From positions 1-42,479 of the forward strand of contig JAGGYH010000086.1 of the NCBI GenBank assembly GCA_021162615.1: a DNA stretch of 42,479 bases, given 5' to 3'. Shown here piece after piece: positions 17,380 through 24,901 of the stretch (position 1 is its first letter; each line of letters starts with the position of its first letter). The notes under the pieces are model-generated. The model worked only from the letters and a program-made list of their open reading frames with translations. It had not been told where the DNA came from and did not search any database. Source of the stretch: Candidatus Aminicenantota bacterium (GTDB lineage: Bacteria > Acidobacteriota > Aminicenantia > Aminicenantales > Aminicenantaceae). Position numbers and translations under genes: made by a program.

Positions 17380-18675
17380 TCAGAAGATATATTTTGAAAA
17401 AGCGTTTTTGCCTGTATAGGAACCCTTTTGGCCGAGGATCTCTTCGATTTCCATAAGCCTGTTGTATTTAGCGGTCCTTTCTCCCCTGCTTACAGAACCT
17501 GTTTTTATTTGCCCTGTGTTGAGAGCGACACTTAGGTCAGCGATAAATGTATCCGAGGTTTCTCCAGACCTGTGTGATATGACACAGGAATAACCTTTTT
17601 TCTGGGCGTATTTAACCGTATCGATGGTCTCTGTGAGGGTTCCGATCTGGTTCAGCTTGATCAGTATTGAATTCCCTATTCCCTTTTTTATCCCCTGTTT
17701 CAGTATGCTTAGATTTGTCACAAAGATATCGTCGCCCACAAGCTGGATCTTTTTGCTGAACTCGCGGCTCATTTTCTCCCACCCTGGCCAGTCATCTTCT
17801 GCAAATCCATCCTCAATGGATATTATGGGATAGTTTTTTATGATCTCCCTGTAAAAGTCGTTCATTGCCTGGGCATCTTTTATTGAGCCGTCGGATTTTT
17901 TGAACACATAGTGACCGTCTTCATAAAATTCTGAAGCCGCTGCATCTAATGCCATGAAAATATCACTTCCCGGTTGATAACCGGCGCTTTGAATGCTTTC
18001 AAATATCAGTTCCAGGGCCTCTTCATTTGATTTAAGGTTAGGCGCAAAACCTCCTTCGTCCCCCACAGAGGTGCTGTAGCCATTCTTTTTGAGGTTATTT
18101 TTCAGATTGTGAAAGACTTCTGCCGCCATTCTGATCGCCTCTGTAAAATTGGGACAATTGATGGGAGCGATCATGAATTCCTGGATATCCACGTTATTGT
18201 CTGAGTGAGAGCCTCCATTGAGTATGTTTATAAGAGGAACAGGAAGTTGATAGCTTCCTTTCGTTTCCAAATACTCAAAGAGTTCAAGGCCCAGAGCATT
18301 CGCTGATGCAGCCGCAGCAGCCATGGATACAGAAAGTATGGCATTGGCTCCCAGATTTTTCTTAGACGGAGTCCCGTCTATCTCTATGAGCGTCTTATCT
18401 ATTTTTTCCTGTTCTATGCTGTCAAGACCTATGATTTGCGGTGCGATGATTTTTTCCACATTGGCAACTGCTTTTAAAACTCCTTTTTTTAGGTATCTTT
18501 TTGGGTCATTGTCTCTGAGTTCCAGAGCTTCGCGTTTTCCTGTGGAGGCTCCTGAAGGGACAGAAGCTTTTCCTGAAACGCCGGATTCAAGGATCACTTT
18601 TGTGCTGACCGTTGGATTCCCCCTGGAATCCAGAATCTCCCTTGATTTGATTTTCTTTATGGTTGTTTTTGACAT
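17380..18675 (-). CDS. eno: Enolase (phosphopyruvate hydratase)
   Basis: Interconverts 2-phosphoglycerate and PEP in glycolysis and gluconeogenesis, and is part of the RNA degradosome in some bacteria. The 431 residues match throughout: [15 protein letters not shown] at the N-terminus, [11 protein letters not shown] (42-52), GDEGGFAPN (about 205), the metal-ligand blocks [11 protein letters not shown] and [22 protein letters not shown], and SHRSGET near 370. The family's catalytic positions appear intact. It is followed immediately by the methylmalonyl-CoA mutase gene and preceded by ytxH with a 73-base gap. A start signal AGAGAG lies before the ATG. Confidence 0.97.
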   Translation of the reverse strand: MSKTTIKKIKSREILDSRGNPTVSTKVILESGVSGKASVPSGASTGKREALELRDNDPKRYLKKGVLKAVANVEKIIAPQIIGLDSIEQEKIDKTLIEIDGTPSKKNLGANAILSVSMAAAAASANALGLELFEYLETKGSYQLPVPLINILNGGSHSDNNVDIQEFMIAPINCPNFTEAIRMAAEVFHNLKNNLKKNGYSTSVGDEGGFAPNLKSNEEALELIFESIQSAGYQPGSDIFMALDAAASEFYEDGHYVFKKSDGSIKDAQAMNDFYREIIKNYPIISIEDGFAEDDWPGWEKMSREFSKKIQLVGDDIFVTNLSILKQGIKKGIGNSILIKLNQIGTLTETIDTVKYAQKKGYSCVISHRSGETSDTFIADLSVALNTGQIKTGSVSRGERTAKYNRLMEIEEILGQKGSYTGKNAFSKYIF

Positions 18676-18748
18676 AAATAAATCTCTCTTCTAAGAATTT
18701 TTATGTGTGGGAAAATAATAAGCGAAATTATCAGTTAATTTGAACCGT

Positions 18749-19072
18749 CTATTTTTCTCCTTTGGTCTCCTCTGCCATTTCTTCTGATTTCTTGCTCATT
18801 TCCTGCTTTTTTTTGTCAACAAATTCTTTTATGGCTTCTATACCCTCTTTTGATTTTGCTTTTGCTTTTTGGATACTCTTCTCAGCTTCTTTACTGAATT
18901 TTTCGTATTTGTCTCTGGCTATTTCTCCGGTCCGTTCAGCCTGCTCTATTATTTTTCTTCTTGTTTCTTTGCCCTCAGCAGGAGCAAACAGAACTCCTAA
19001 TATGAACCCGGTAGCAGTCCCTAATAAAAAAGACAAAGTGATTTCAACAGCGCTTGATCTTTTATCTTCCAT
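18749..19072 (-). CDS. YtxH-domain membrane protein
   Basis: Small (107 residues) protein with one N-terminal membrane helix and the YtxH signature GFILGVLFAPAEGKETR (about 18-34). A highly charged Lys/Glu-rich helix, probably a coiled coil, follows to the end. The role is unknown; related Bacillus proteins belong to the general stress regulon. It overlaps the end of the DUF948 gene by 11 bases. The YtxH/DUF948 pairing recurs across bacteria, which supports a joint membrane-associated function. Confidence 0.82.
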   Translation of the reverse strand: MEDKRSSAVEITLSFLLGTATGFILGVLFAPAEGKETRRKIIEQAERTGEIARDKYEKFSKEAEKSIQKAKAKSKEGIEAIKEFVDKKKQEMSKKSEEMAEETKGEK

Positions 19073-19436
19073 TCTTTCCCTCCTTTTTCTTTCTTTTTAG
19101 CTGCCTCCAGCCAAACCTTATTAGGGGATAGATGAGAGGCCAATATTTTGAGCCGGGCCTGATTACCTTGGTGGTCATAAACCAGGCTGCTTCTGACAGG
19201 CCTACGGCCGTTTTTTTTGTCGCTTCAAGAACGTCCTGCAGGTCATCGGCTTGAGAATTTATTTTAAGAGTGGTGTCATTCAAGTTTTTTGCGAGCGAGC
19301 GGATCTCCAGTATGGTCAAAGTGGTTTCCTTGGCTGTTTTCCTCAGCTGCATGATGAAAATGACAAAAAAGGTTACAGCCACAACTGCAGAGAAAGTTAA
19401 GACTAAAAACAGAAACTGGTTTAAGGTCAGCGACAT
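19062..19436 (-). CDS. DUF948-like membrane protein
   Basis: 124 residues from the ATG at 19436 (MSLTLNQFLFLVLTF). One N-terminal membrane helix is followed by a heptad-rich region (LRKTAKETTLTILEIRSLAKNL) and a basic C-terminus (KRKKKEGKNGR). This matches the plan of DUF948 proteins, whose function is unknown. The ORF track starts 12 codons earlier at a TTG, but that TTG is the -35 box of a good promoter, so the shorter start is preferred. The ATG lies at or within a base of the predicted transcription start. YtxH follows with an overlap. Confidence 0.75.
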   Translation of the reverse strand: MSLTLNQFLFLVLTFSAVVAVTFFVIFIMQLRKTAKETTLTILEIRSLAKNLNDTTLKINSQADDLQDVLEATKKTAVGLSEAAWFMTTKVIRPGSKYWPLIYPLIRFGWRQLKRKKKEGKNGR

Positions 19437-19443
19437 TTTCTTA

Positions 19444-19472
19444 AAGATAAAATAAAATGACTTCTTTGTCAA
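19444..19472 (-). promoter_or_regulatory. Strong promoter of the DUF948-ytxH pair
   Basis: On the minus strand, perfect TTGACA, 17 bases, TATCTT. The predicted start is at 19437, next to the ATG at 19436, so the mRNA would be essentially leaderless. Confidence 0.65.
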
Positions 19473-19577
19473 TCAAACCAGGATTAAATCTGTTCTCTTA
19501 GAAGGCTAATTGTTCAATTTCGCCAGGTCCACACATGAATTTCATGATGTTTAAGGTTGGTATGGCTTTGGCTTTGG

Positions 19578-19593
19578 TTTTGTCCGGACAAAA
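19578..19593. promoter_or_regulatory. 16-bp perfect palindrome, possible operator
   Basis: TTTTGTCCGGACAAAA reads the same on both strands. It lies in the divergent region between the DUF948 gene and the 19660 gene, 20 bases upstream of a candidate -35. Size, symmetry and position suit a dimeric regulator site. It has no loop, so it is a poor terminator. Confidence 0.5.
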
Positions 19594-19613
19594 TAATAAT
19601 GGGTAAGATATGA

Positions 19614-19642
19614 TAGAAAAATATAGAAAGAGAGGTTATAAT
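19614..19642 (+). promoter_or_regulatory. Possible promoter of the 19660 gene
   Basis: TAGAAA, 17 bases, then perfect TATAAT. The predicted start is about 11 bases before the ATG. The -35 matches four of six positions. Confidence 0.42.
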
Positions 19643-19659
19643 CTTGGATTAACGGAAAA

Positions 19660-20238
19660 ATGGATTACTACTTCGTCAAAGATTATAAGAAAAATTACAG
19701 ATTTTTTTTATCCCAGCCCGTTCATGAGATACAGGTAAATTTCACAAAACTCAGGAAGAGGTGGGAAGAAGCTAAAAAGAGACTCATGCTTCTTCCCCAA
19801 AAGATATTAAGCCAGGAACAAGCTTTTGAAAGAGCTGTGAAATTAAAAGAATTCAGGATCAAAATACACTATGCAGGGAGTAAAAAAAAGAGCAGAATAA
19901 AAAAAAAGTTCATATTTTTTCTTTTTAAACAGAGGTCAAAGCACATTTTACTTCTCATCATCGAGACTCTTCTTCTTCCCATCAGTGGTCTTATGGCCTT
20001 CCTTCCAGGCCCGAACATCTTTTTTTATGTTCTTTTTTTGATTATGTACACTCAATGGAAAGCCCTTAAAGGAATAAAGGTTCTCATCAACAAAGACCAC
20101 GAATTTATTGATTCCCCTTTACTTGAAGAGTGGGAGGCTGCTGTCGAATCAGGTGAGCCGGGACAGATGCAGGTTGTTATAAAAAAGATAGATAATGAAC
20201 TTTGCATAGATAAAATTCAAAAAATTCTATACAAATAG
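19660..20238 (+). CDS. Uncharacterised small membrane protein, possibly Mit_KHE1-like
   Basis: 192 residues with a charged N-terminal half rich in Lys/Arg, one or two hydrophobic segments (about 105-130, HILLLIIETLLLPISGLMAFL), and an acidic, soluble C-terminus. The segment AFLPGPNIFFYVLFLIMYTQWKALKG looks like the core motif I remember from the mitochondrial K+/H+ exchange-related family (PF10173), whose bacterial members are poorly described. That assignment comes from motif recall only and is uncertain. It has its own divergent promoter region with a palindrome and is followed by the leuS promoter. The codon pattern resembles its neighbours, so it is probably a real gene. Confidence 0.7.
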   Translation: MDYYFVKDYKKNYRFFLSQPVHEIQVNFTKLRKRWEEAKKRLMLLPQKILSQEQAFERAVKLKEFRIKIHYAGSKKKSRIKKKFIFFLFKQRSKHILLLIIETLLLPISGLMAFLPGPNIFFYVLFLIMYTQWKALKGIKVLINKDHEFIDSPLLEEWEAAVESGEPGQMQVVIKKIDNELCIDKIQKILYK

Positions 20239-20288
20239 AAGGAAAAACAGAGGAATTTCGGCTGTAAATATTCTTTGGGCCCTAATTC

Positions 20289-20317
20289 TTGACTTTTGAG
20301 GGGTATACTCCTAATAT
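20289..20317 (+). promoter_or_regulatory. Promoter of the leuS-lptE-holA operon
   Basis: TTGACT, exactly 17 bases, TAATAT. The predicted start near 20324 leaves a leader of about 105 bases before the leuS ATG, the longest clear leader in the window. Confidence 0.65.
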
Positions 20318-20336
20318 TTATGATTGTATTTCTAGT

Positions 20337-20396
20337 CTGGAGCTTGAGAGCGAACGCTCCAGTATCTCTTCATCAGCAAGCCTGAAAAGGTCAGGC
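20337..20396 (+). promoter_or_regulatory. Two tandem hairpins in the leuS leader
   Basis: Hairpin 1 (20337-20362): CTGGAGC pairs with GCTCCAG around a 12-base loop. Hairpin 2 (20380-20396): GCCTGA pairs with TCAGGC around AAAGG. Both lie between the promoter and the leuS ATG. There is no T-box consensus (AGGGTGGNACCGCG) and no U-tract after either stem, so this is neither a standard T-box nor a standard terminator. Regulation of leuS translation or RNA stability is possible but inferred. Confidence 0.5.
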
Positions 20397-20428
20397 CAAT
20401 AGAGACGGATGGACATAGGATAGAGGAC

Positions 20429-22912
20429 ATGAGTGAAAAATACGACTTTAGAAAAATTGAAAAGAAATGGCAGGATATATGGGAAAAGGAAAAGAGTTTT
20501 AAAGCAGCAGAGGATGCGGAGAAGCCGAAATATTACACACTGGAGATGTATCCCTACCCGTCCGGACGCATCCATATGGGACATGTAAGGAATTTTTCTA
20601 TTTTAGATGTCATTTCCCGTTACAAGATCATGAACGGATACAATGTGCTTCATCCTATCGGTTGGGACGCTTTTGGAATGCCGGCGGAAAATGCGGCTAT
20701 AAAAGAGGGCATTCACCCAAGAGAATGGACCCTGGGTAACATAGCTCATATGAAGAGCCAGCTGAAGAGGCTGGGATTCAGCTATGATTGGTCTAGAGAA
20801 ATCAATACCTGTCTTCCCGAATATTATAAATGGAACCAGTGGATTTTCCTGAAAATGTTTGAGAGAGGTTTGGCTTTTCGCAAGAAGAGTTCTGTTAACT
20901 GGTGCCCTGAGTGCCAGACAGTCCTGGCGAATGAACAGGTGATCAGCGGGAAATGCTGGAGATGTGATGCGCAGGTTGAACAGAAACACATGGAACAATG
21001 GTTTTTAAGGATCACAAAATATGCTGATGAACTTCTTACAGGACATAAACAACTCAGCAAATGGCCCCAAAATGCGGTCACTATGCAGAGAAATTGGATC
21101 GGAAAAAGCAAAGGAGCTCAGTTGTTTTTTAAAGTATCTGGTTCTGATATCTCCATTGAGACATTTACAACCAGGATCGATACAGTCTACGGGGCTACTT
21201 TTTTGGTGCTTTCTCTTGAACATCCGTTATGTTCGGAATTAATAAAGGGCTCGGAAAATGAAGGTGACAAACGCCGATGGATCGAGAAACAAAGAAACCG
21301 GCAGCGTCTTGGTGAAGAGGTTTTGGATGATGAGAAAGAAGGGATCTTTTCCGGGAAAACAGCTGTCAATCCCTTTACAAATGAACCTATCCAGATTTGG
21401 ATAGCCAATTACGTGTTGATGGAATACGGGACCGGAGCCATCATGGCGGTCCCGGCCCATGATGAGAGAGATTTTCAGTTTGCGGAGAAATATTCCCTTC
21501 CTGTAAAGGAGGTCATTGTGCCGGCGGAAGGGGCTCAGCACTGTGACACAAACGGTGTTTTTACTGAGTACGGAAAATTGGTGAATTCAGGAAATTATGA
21601 TGGAATGACCTCGCAGCAGGCAATTTCCGAGATGATAAAGTACTTACAAAATAAAGGGCTGGGAAAAGAGATGGTGTTGTACAGGCTCAGGGATTGGGGG
21701 ATTTCCCGCCAGCGTTATTGGGGGACACCTATTCCCATAATTTACTGTAAAAAATGCGGTATAACGAAGGTCCCGTATAAAGACCTGCCTGTGACTTTGC
21801 CTTCTGAAGTTGAATTTAAAGGAGAAGAAGGCTCACCGTTAGAGAGATCTGATGAATTTGTTAAGACAAAGTGTCCTCTATGTAATGGAGAGGCACGACG
21901 TGAAACAGATACCATGGACACCTTTTTTGACTCTTCCTGGTATTATTTTCGATATTGTTCGCCCAGCGAAGAAAATTTTCCTTTTAAGCCTGAGAAGGCG
22001 AAATACTGGCTTCCTGTGGACCTGTATGTAGGAGGGGTCGAACACGCGATCCTTCATCTCATTTATGCCCGGTTTTTTTGTAAGGTTTTGCGGGACTTCG
22101 GGCTGACGGATATTGATGAGCCCTTTCCTCACTATCTTGCACAGGGAATGGTGACCAAGGATGGATCCGCCATGTCAAAGTCAAGAGGGAATGTGGTTGA
22201 TCCGGACGACATGGTCAATAAATATGGTGCTGACACAGTAAGGCTTTTCATTTTGTTTGCAGCCCCTCCGGAGAAGGAATTTGCATGGGATGACAAAGGA
22301 ATTGAAGGGTGTTACAGATTTCTGAACCGAGTTTGGATTTTCTTTCAGGAGAATCTGGAAATATTTGAAAAACACGAAACAGCACAGATTGACGGGCATG
22401 GGTTTTCTGAAGAAAAAGGCAATGTTGAAACAAAGATGCACCAGACTATCAAGAAAGTAACAGGAGATATCGGAGATAGGTATCATCTAAACACAGCCAT
22501 AAGTTCCATAATGGAATTTTTTAATGAAGTAAAAAAGGCGGCTCCTCAATTAAAATCAAGTCTTTCCGGTCGAAAAATACTGAAGCAAAGTATGGAAGCA
22601 CTGCTAAAACTCCTTTCTCCTTTTGCCCCTCATATTTCTGAAGAATTGTGGGAGTCAACAGGTCATGACTCCCGTCTGGTCTTGTCTTCATGGCCTGGGT
22701 ATGAGCCTGATTTGATCAGGGAAGATATAGTGACAATTGTTGTTCAGGTGAATGGAAAGCTGAGGGGTAAATTTGAATCAGAGAGGAACACTCCGGAAGA
22801 AGATGTAAAGTCCCACGCATTGTCTCTGGAGCATGTGAAAAAGTATATGAGAAATCAGGAGCCAAAGAAAATCATATATATAAAGAACAAACTGGTGAAT
22901 ATCGTCATATAA
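20429..22912 (+). CDS. leuS: Leucyl-tRNA synthetase
   Basis: Charges tRNA-Leu with leucine in the cytosol. The 827 residues contain the class I HIGH motif as PYPSGRIHMGHVRNF (about 39-53), a zinc-knuckle-like pair (CPEC...CWRC, about 160-180), the CP1 editing domain with FTTRIDTVYGATF (about 243-255) and YGTGAIMAVPAHDERD (about 333-348), a second Cys pair set (CKKC...CPLC), and the KMSKS motif as DGSAMSKSRGN (about 578-588). An anticodon-binding C-terminus follows. Length is close to bacterial LeuRS (820-880). It is first in a leuS-lptE-holA operon, the same order as in E. coli, and has a structured leader. Confidence 0.97.
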   Translation: MSEKYDFRKIEKKWQDIWEKEKSFKAAEDAEKPKYYTLEMYPYPSGRIHMGHVRNFSILDVISRYKIMNGYNVLHPIGWDAFGMPAENAAIKEGIHPREWTLGNIAHMKSQLKRLGFSYDWSREINTCLPEYYKWNQWIFLKMFERGLAFRKKSSVNWCPECQTVLANEQVISGKCWRCDAQVEQKHMEQWFLRITKYADELLTGHKQLSKWPQNAVTMQRNWIGKSKGAQLFFKVSGSDISIETFTTRIDTVYGATFLVLSLEHPLCSELIKGSENEGDKRRWIEKQRNRQRLGEEVLDDEKEGIFSGKTAVNPFTNEPIQIWIANYVLMEYGTGAIMAVPAHDERDFQFAEKYSLPVKEVIVPAEGAQHCDTNGVFTEYGKLVNSGNYDGMTSQQAISEMIKYLQNKGLGKEMVLYRLRDWGISRQRYWGTPIPIIYCKKCGITKVPYKDLPVTLPSEVEFKGEEGSPLERSDEFVKTKCPLCNGEARRETDTMDTFFDSSWYYFRYCSPSEENFPFKPEKAKYWLPVDLYVGGVEHAILHLIYARFFCKVLRDFGLTDIDEPFPHYLAQGMVTKDGSAMSKSRGNVVDPDDMVNKYGADTVRLFILFAAPPEKEFAWDDKGIEGCYRFLNRVWIFFQENLEIFEKHETAQIDGHGFSEEKGNVETKMHQTIKKVTGDIGDRYHLNTAISSIMEFFNEVKKAAPQLKSSLSGRKILKQSMEALLKLLSPFAPHISEELWESTGHDSRLVLSSWPGYEPDLIREDIVTIVVQVNGKLRGKFESERNTPEEDVKSHALSLEHVKKYMRNQEPKKIIYIKNKLVNIVI

Positions 22913-22924
22913 GGGGATAAGAGC

Positions 22925-23434
22925 ATGAGAAAATATGGTGTCCTTTTATTACTGTGTTCTTTCCTGTACAGCTGCGGGTATCATCTGCGCGGCACAGGAA
23001 GCACTCTTCCCCCTCATATCAAAAAGATACAGGTGCCTATGTTTACAAATGCCACCTCCCGCTTTGAGCTTGATGTGAAGCTCACACAGAGTGTTATAGA
23101 TGAGCTTGTGACCAGGGGAAAAGTTGAGATCACAGATAATATGGAATCAGCAGATGCAGTGCTTATAGGCGAGATCACTTCTTTCAGGGTCGATCCCATA
23201 GGCTTTTCAGGAACCGGGACAGCAGACAGATATTCCATCACTATTGCAGCCAAGATCACATTAAGGGATTTGGTAGAGAACCGGGTATTTTTTTCAAATC
23301 CGAATTTCATTTACAAAAAAGAGTATGAAGTAGAAGAAGGCGTGGATTTCGAAACCGTGGAATCAGAGGCCATAGAAGAGATCTCAGGGATGTTTGCAAG
23401 GAGCCTTGTCATCATGATACTGGAGGGCTTTTAG
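22925..23434 (+). CDS. lptE: LPS-assembly lipoprotein LptE
   Basis: Outer-membrane lipoprotein that plugs LptD and helps insert LPS into the outer leaflet. The 169 residues have a lipoprotein signal peptide ending at LYSC (Cys17) and the typical start of the mature domain CGYHLRGTGSTLPPHIKKI. The middle FELDVKLTQSVIDELVTRGKVE and the later ADAVLIGEI fit the LptE fold. It begins 12 bases after leuS, with holA after it, matching the conserved leuS-lptE-holA order. With lpxK, lptC/A and lptB it shows the cell exports LPS. Confidence 0.9.
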   Translation: MRKYGVLLLLCSFLYSCGYHLRGTGSTLPPHIKKIQVPMFTNATSRFELDVKLTQSVIDELVTRGKVEITDNMESADAVLIGEITSFRVDPIGFSGTGTADRYSITIAAKITLRDLVENRVFFSNPNFIYKKEYEVEEGVDFETVESEAIEEISGMFARSLVIMILEGF

Positions 23435-23438
23435 AAAA

Positions 23439-24539
23439 GTGCGTGCTGTTTCAGAAGGAAATATATTCAATATAGATAAACTGGATAGGGCTTATTTCAT
23501 TTACGGGGAGGATGTTTATCCTGCACTGCAGTTCATCGAAGACATAAAGAGTGCCTCATCAGGTCGGGCCCAGGGGGAGGTGGTTGTAGAGAAATATATG
23601 CTGGGAACCGATAAATGGGCGGATATCATTGATTCAGCAAGGACAATGCCTCTGCTGTTGTCTTCGATCAGACTGATTGTGGTTGATGTTCCATCCCGCA
23701 AAAGACAGAATATACCCAGAGAAGAAGAGAATCTTTCTTCAAATGAAGAAGAGTTGTTAAGGGCCTATCTTTCTTCGCCGTCTGAAAAGACCGTATTGTT
23801 CATTCTATTCAATCAGAGAATCAAAGGCGGGTCTTCGCTCCTCAAATTTTTTAAGTCGCTGCCAAAGGATTACATCCGGATAAAAGAGCTTAATTCTTTG
23901 AAGGGGAAAGGGATTTCCACCTGGATCAGGGAGAGAGTCAGGAGCGAGGGAAAAGAGATTGACGGATACGCTTGCTCAAGACTGGTCGAGCTTGCAGGCA
24001 ATGACCTCAGAAGGTTAAGTAATGAAATCAGCAAGCTGGTAACATTTGCTGGGGAGAAGACGCATATCAGCTTGGAAGATGTTGAGCTGGTCTCAGGTTG
24101 GATCAAACCTTTGATTGAGTGGGAGATCATAAACAGCCTGGAAGAAGCTGATTATCAGAAGAGCCTTCTCACTCTTGATAAGCTTATAAGGAAAGAGAAT
24201 ATCCACCCGGTCATCATTATGGACAAAATCCATAGTTTTTTTAATGATATACTACTTGCAAAATTGCGGATACAAGAGGGAAATAAAGATAATATATCCA
24301 TTTTTAAAGAGATAAAACCCCATTTGCCGGAAAAATACAGGGGTTTGTACCAAAGAAAATTCAAACAGGTTTTTCGTTTTGCCGAACGTGTTTCCATTCA
24401 GGACTTAAGACATTATATAGAACAGCTCAAAGATATTGACATAAAAATAAAGTCAACGGGGCTTTCTTTTCATGAACTGATGGATGGATTCCTTTTTGAT
24501 TACTGCAAGAGAAGAGCGGGGAAAGAGAGATTATTTTGA
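23439..24539 (+). CDS. holA: DNA polymerase III delta subunit (HolA)
   Basis: Clamp-loader subunit that opens the beta clamp. The 366 residues show HolA features: the N-terminal AYFIYGEDVY (about 18-27), a degenerate AAA+ region without a working P-loop, DYIRIKELNSLKGKGISTWI (about 146-165), AGNDLRRLSNEISKL (about 188-202), and a C-terminal helical collar domain. The GTG start at 23439 lies four bases after the lptE stop, with GGAGGG further upstream. The 3' end overlaps rpsT, which is on the other strand, by nine bases. Confidence 0.9.
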   Translation: MRAVSEGNIFNIDKLDRAYFIYGEDVYPALQFIEDIKSASSGRAQGEVVVEKYMLGTDKWADIIDSARTMPLLLSSIRLIVVDVPSRKRQNIPREEENLSSNEEELLRAYLSSPSEKTVLFILFNQRIKGGSSLLKFFKSLPKDYIRIKELNSLKGKGISTWIRERVRSEGKEIDGYACSRLVELAGNDLRRLSNEISKLVTFAGEKTHISLEDVELVSGWIKPLIEWEIINSLEEADYQKSLLTLDKLIRKENIHPVIIMDKIHSFFNDILLAKLRIQEGNKDNISIFKEIKPHLPEKYRGLYQRKFKQVFRFAERVSIQDLRHYIEQLKDIDIKIKSTGLSFHELMDGFLFDYCKRRAGKERLF

Positions 24540-24800
24540 TGATATGGACGCTACCTGTTGGTTAAGCCTTGATTTATAGCGGCTGGCCGTGTTTTTATGG
24601 ATAGCCCCTTTTTTTGCCGTCCTGTCTATCAGAGAAAAAGTTTCAGGCAGAAGATCGAGAGCTTCCTTTTTGTCTTTTTTTTCGATAGCAGCCCTTAGTT
24701 TTTTGATCTGTCTTCTGAGAATCGATTTGTTTCTCTTGTTCGCAGCGTGCCTACGGAGACTCTGTCTCCTGTGTTTCTCAGCTGATTTATGTTGGGCCAT
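24531..24800 (-). CDS. rpsT: 30S ribosomal protein S20
   Basis: Primary 16S rRNA-binding protein of the small subunit, 89 residues. It shows the usual very basic N-terminus (HKSAEKHRRQSLRRHAANK) and the C-terminal GAIHKNTASRYKSRL that marks S20. It has a good promoter and AGGAG before the ATG. It is convergent with holA (nine-base overlap) and divergent from murJ. Confidence 0.97.
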   Translation of the reverse strand: MAQHKSAEKHRRQSLRRHAANKRNKSILRRQIKKLRAAIEKKDKKEALDLLPETFSLIDRTAKKGAIHKNTASRYKSRLNQQVASISSK

Positions 24801-24829
24801 TTGTTTCTCCTATAGAAAATAGGTGGTGT

Positions 24830-24858
24830 ATGATAGAATATTTGTAATAAAATGTCAA
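24830..24858 (-). promoter_or_regulatory. Strong promoter of rpsT
   Basis: On the minus strand, perfect TTGACA, 17 bases, TATCAT. The predicted start near 24823 gives a leader of about 23 bases containing AGGAG, as expected for a highly expressed ribosomal protein gene. Confidence 0.7.
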
Positions 24859-24901
24859 CTCATAATAGAGGCGGCAGGAGCCGGATGCTCTCATATTAAG
24901 A

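Noticed and set aside
19437-19472. N-terminal 12-residue extension of the DUF948 protein from a TTG at 19472
   Set aside because: The TTG is the first part of a perfect TTGACA -35 box with a 17-base spacer; the downstream ATG starts the membrane helix normally.
20320-20385. Possible leuS leader peptide (21 codons, three Leu, stop inside hairpin 2)
   Set aside because: Its ATG lies three bases after the -10 box, upstream of the expected transcription start, there is no ribosome site, and the Leu codons are not clustered.
20324-20428. T-box riboswitch before leuS
   Set aside because: No AGGGTGGNACCGCG-like T-box sequence, no terminator/antiterminator pair and no U-tract.
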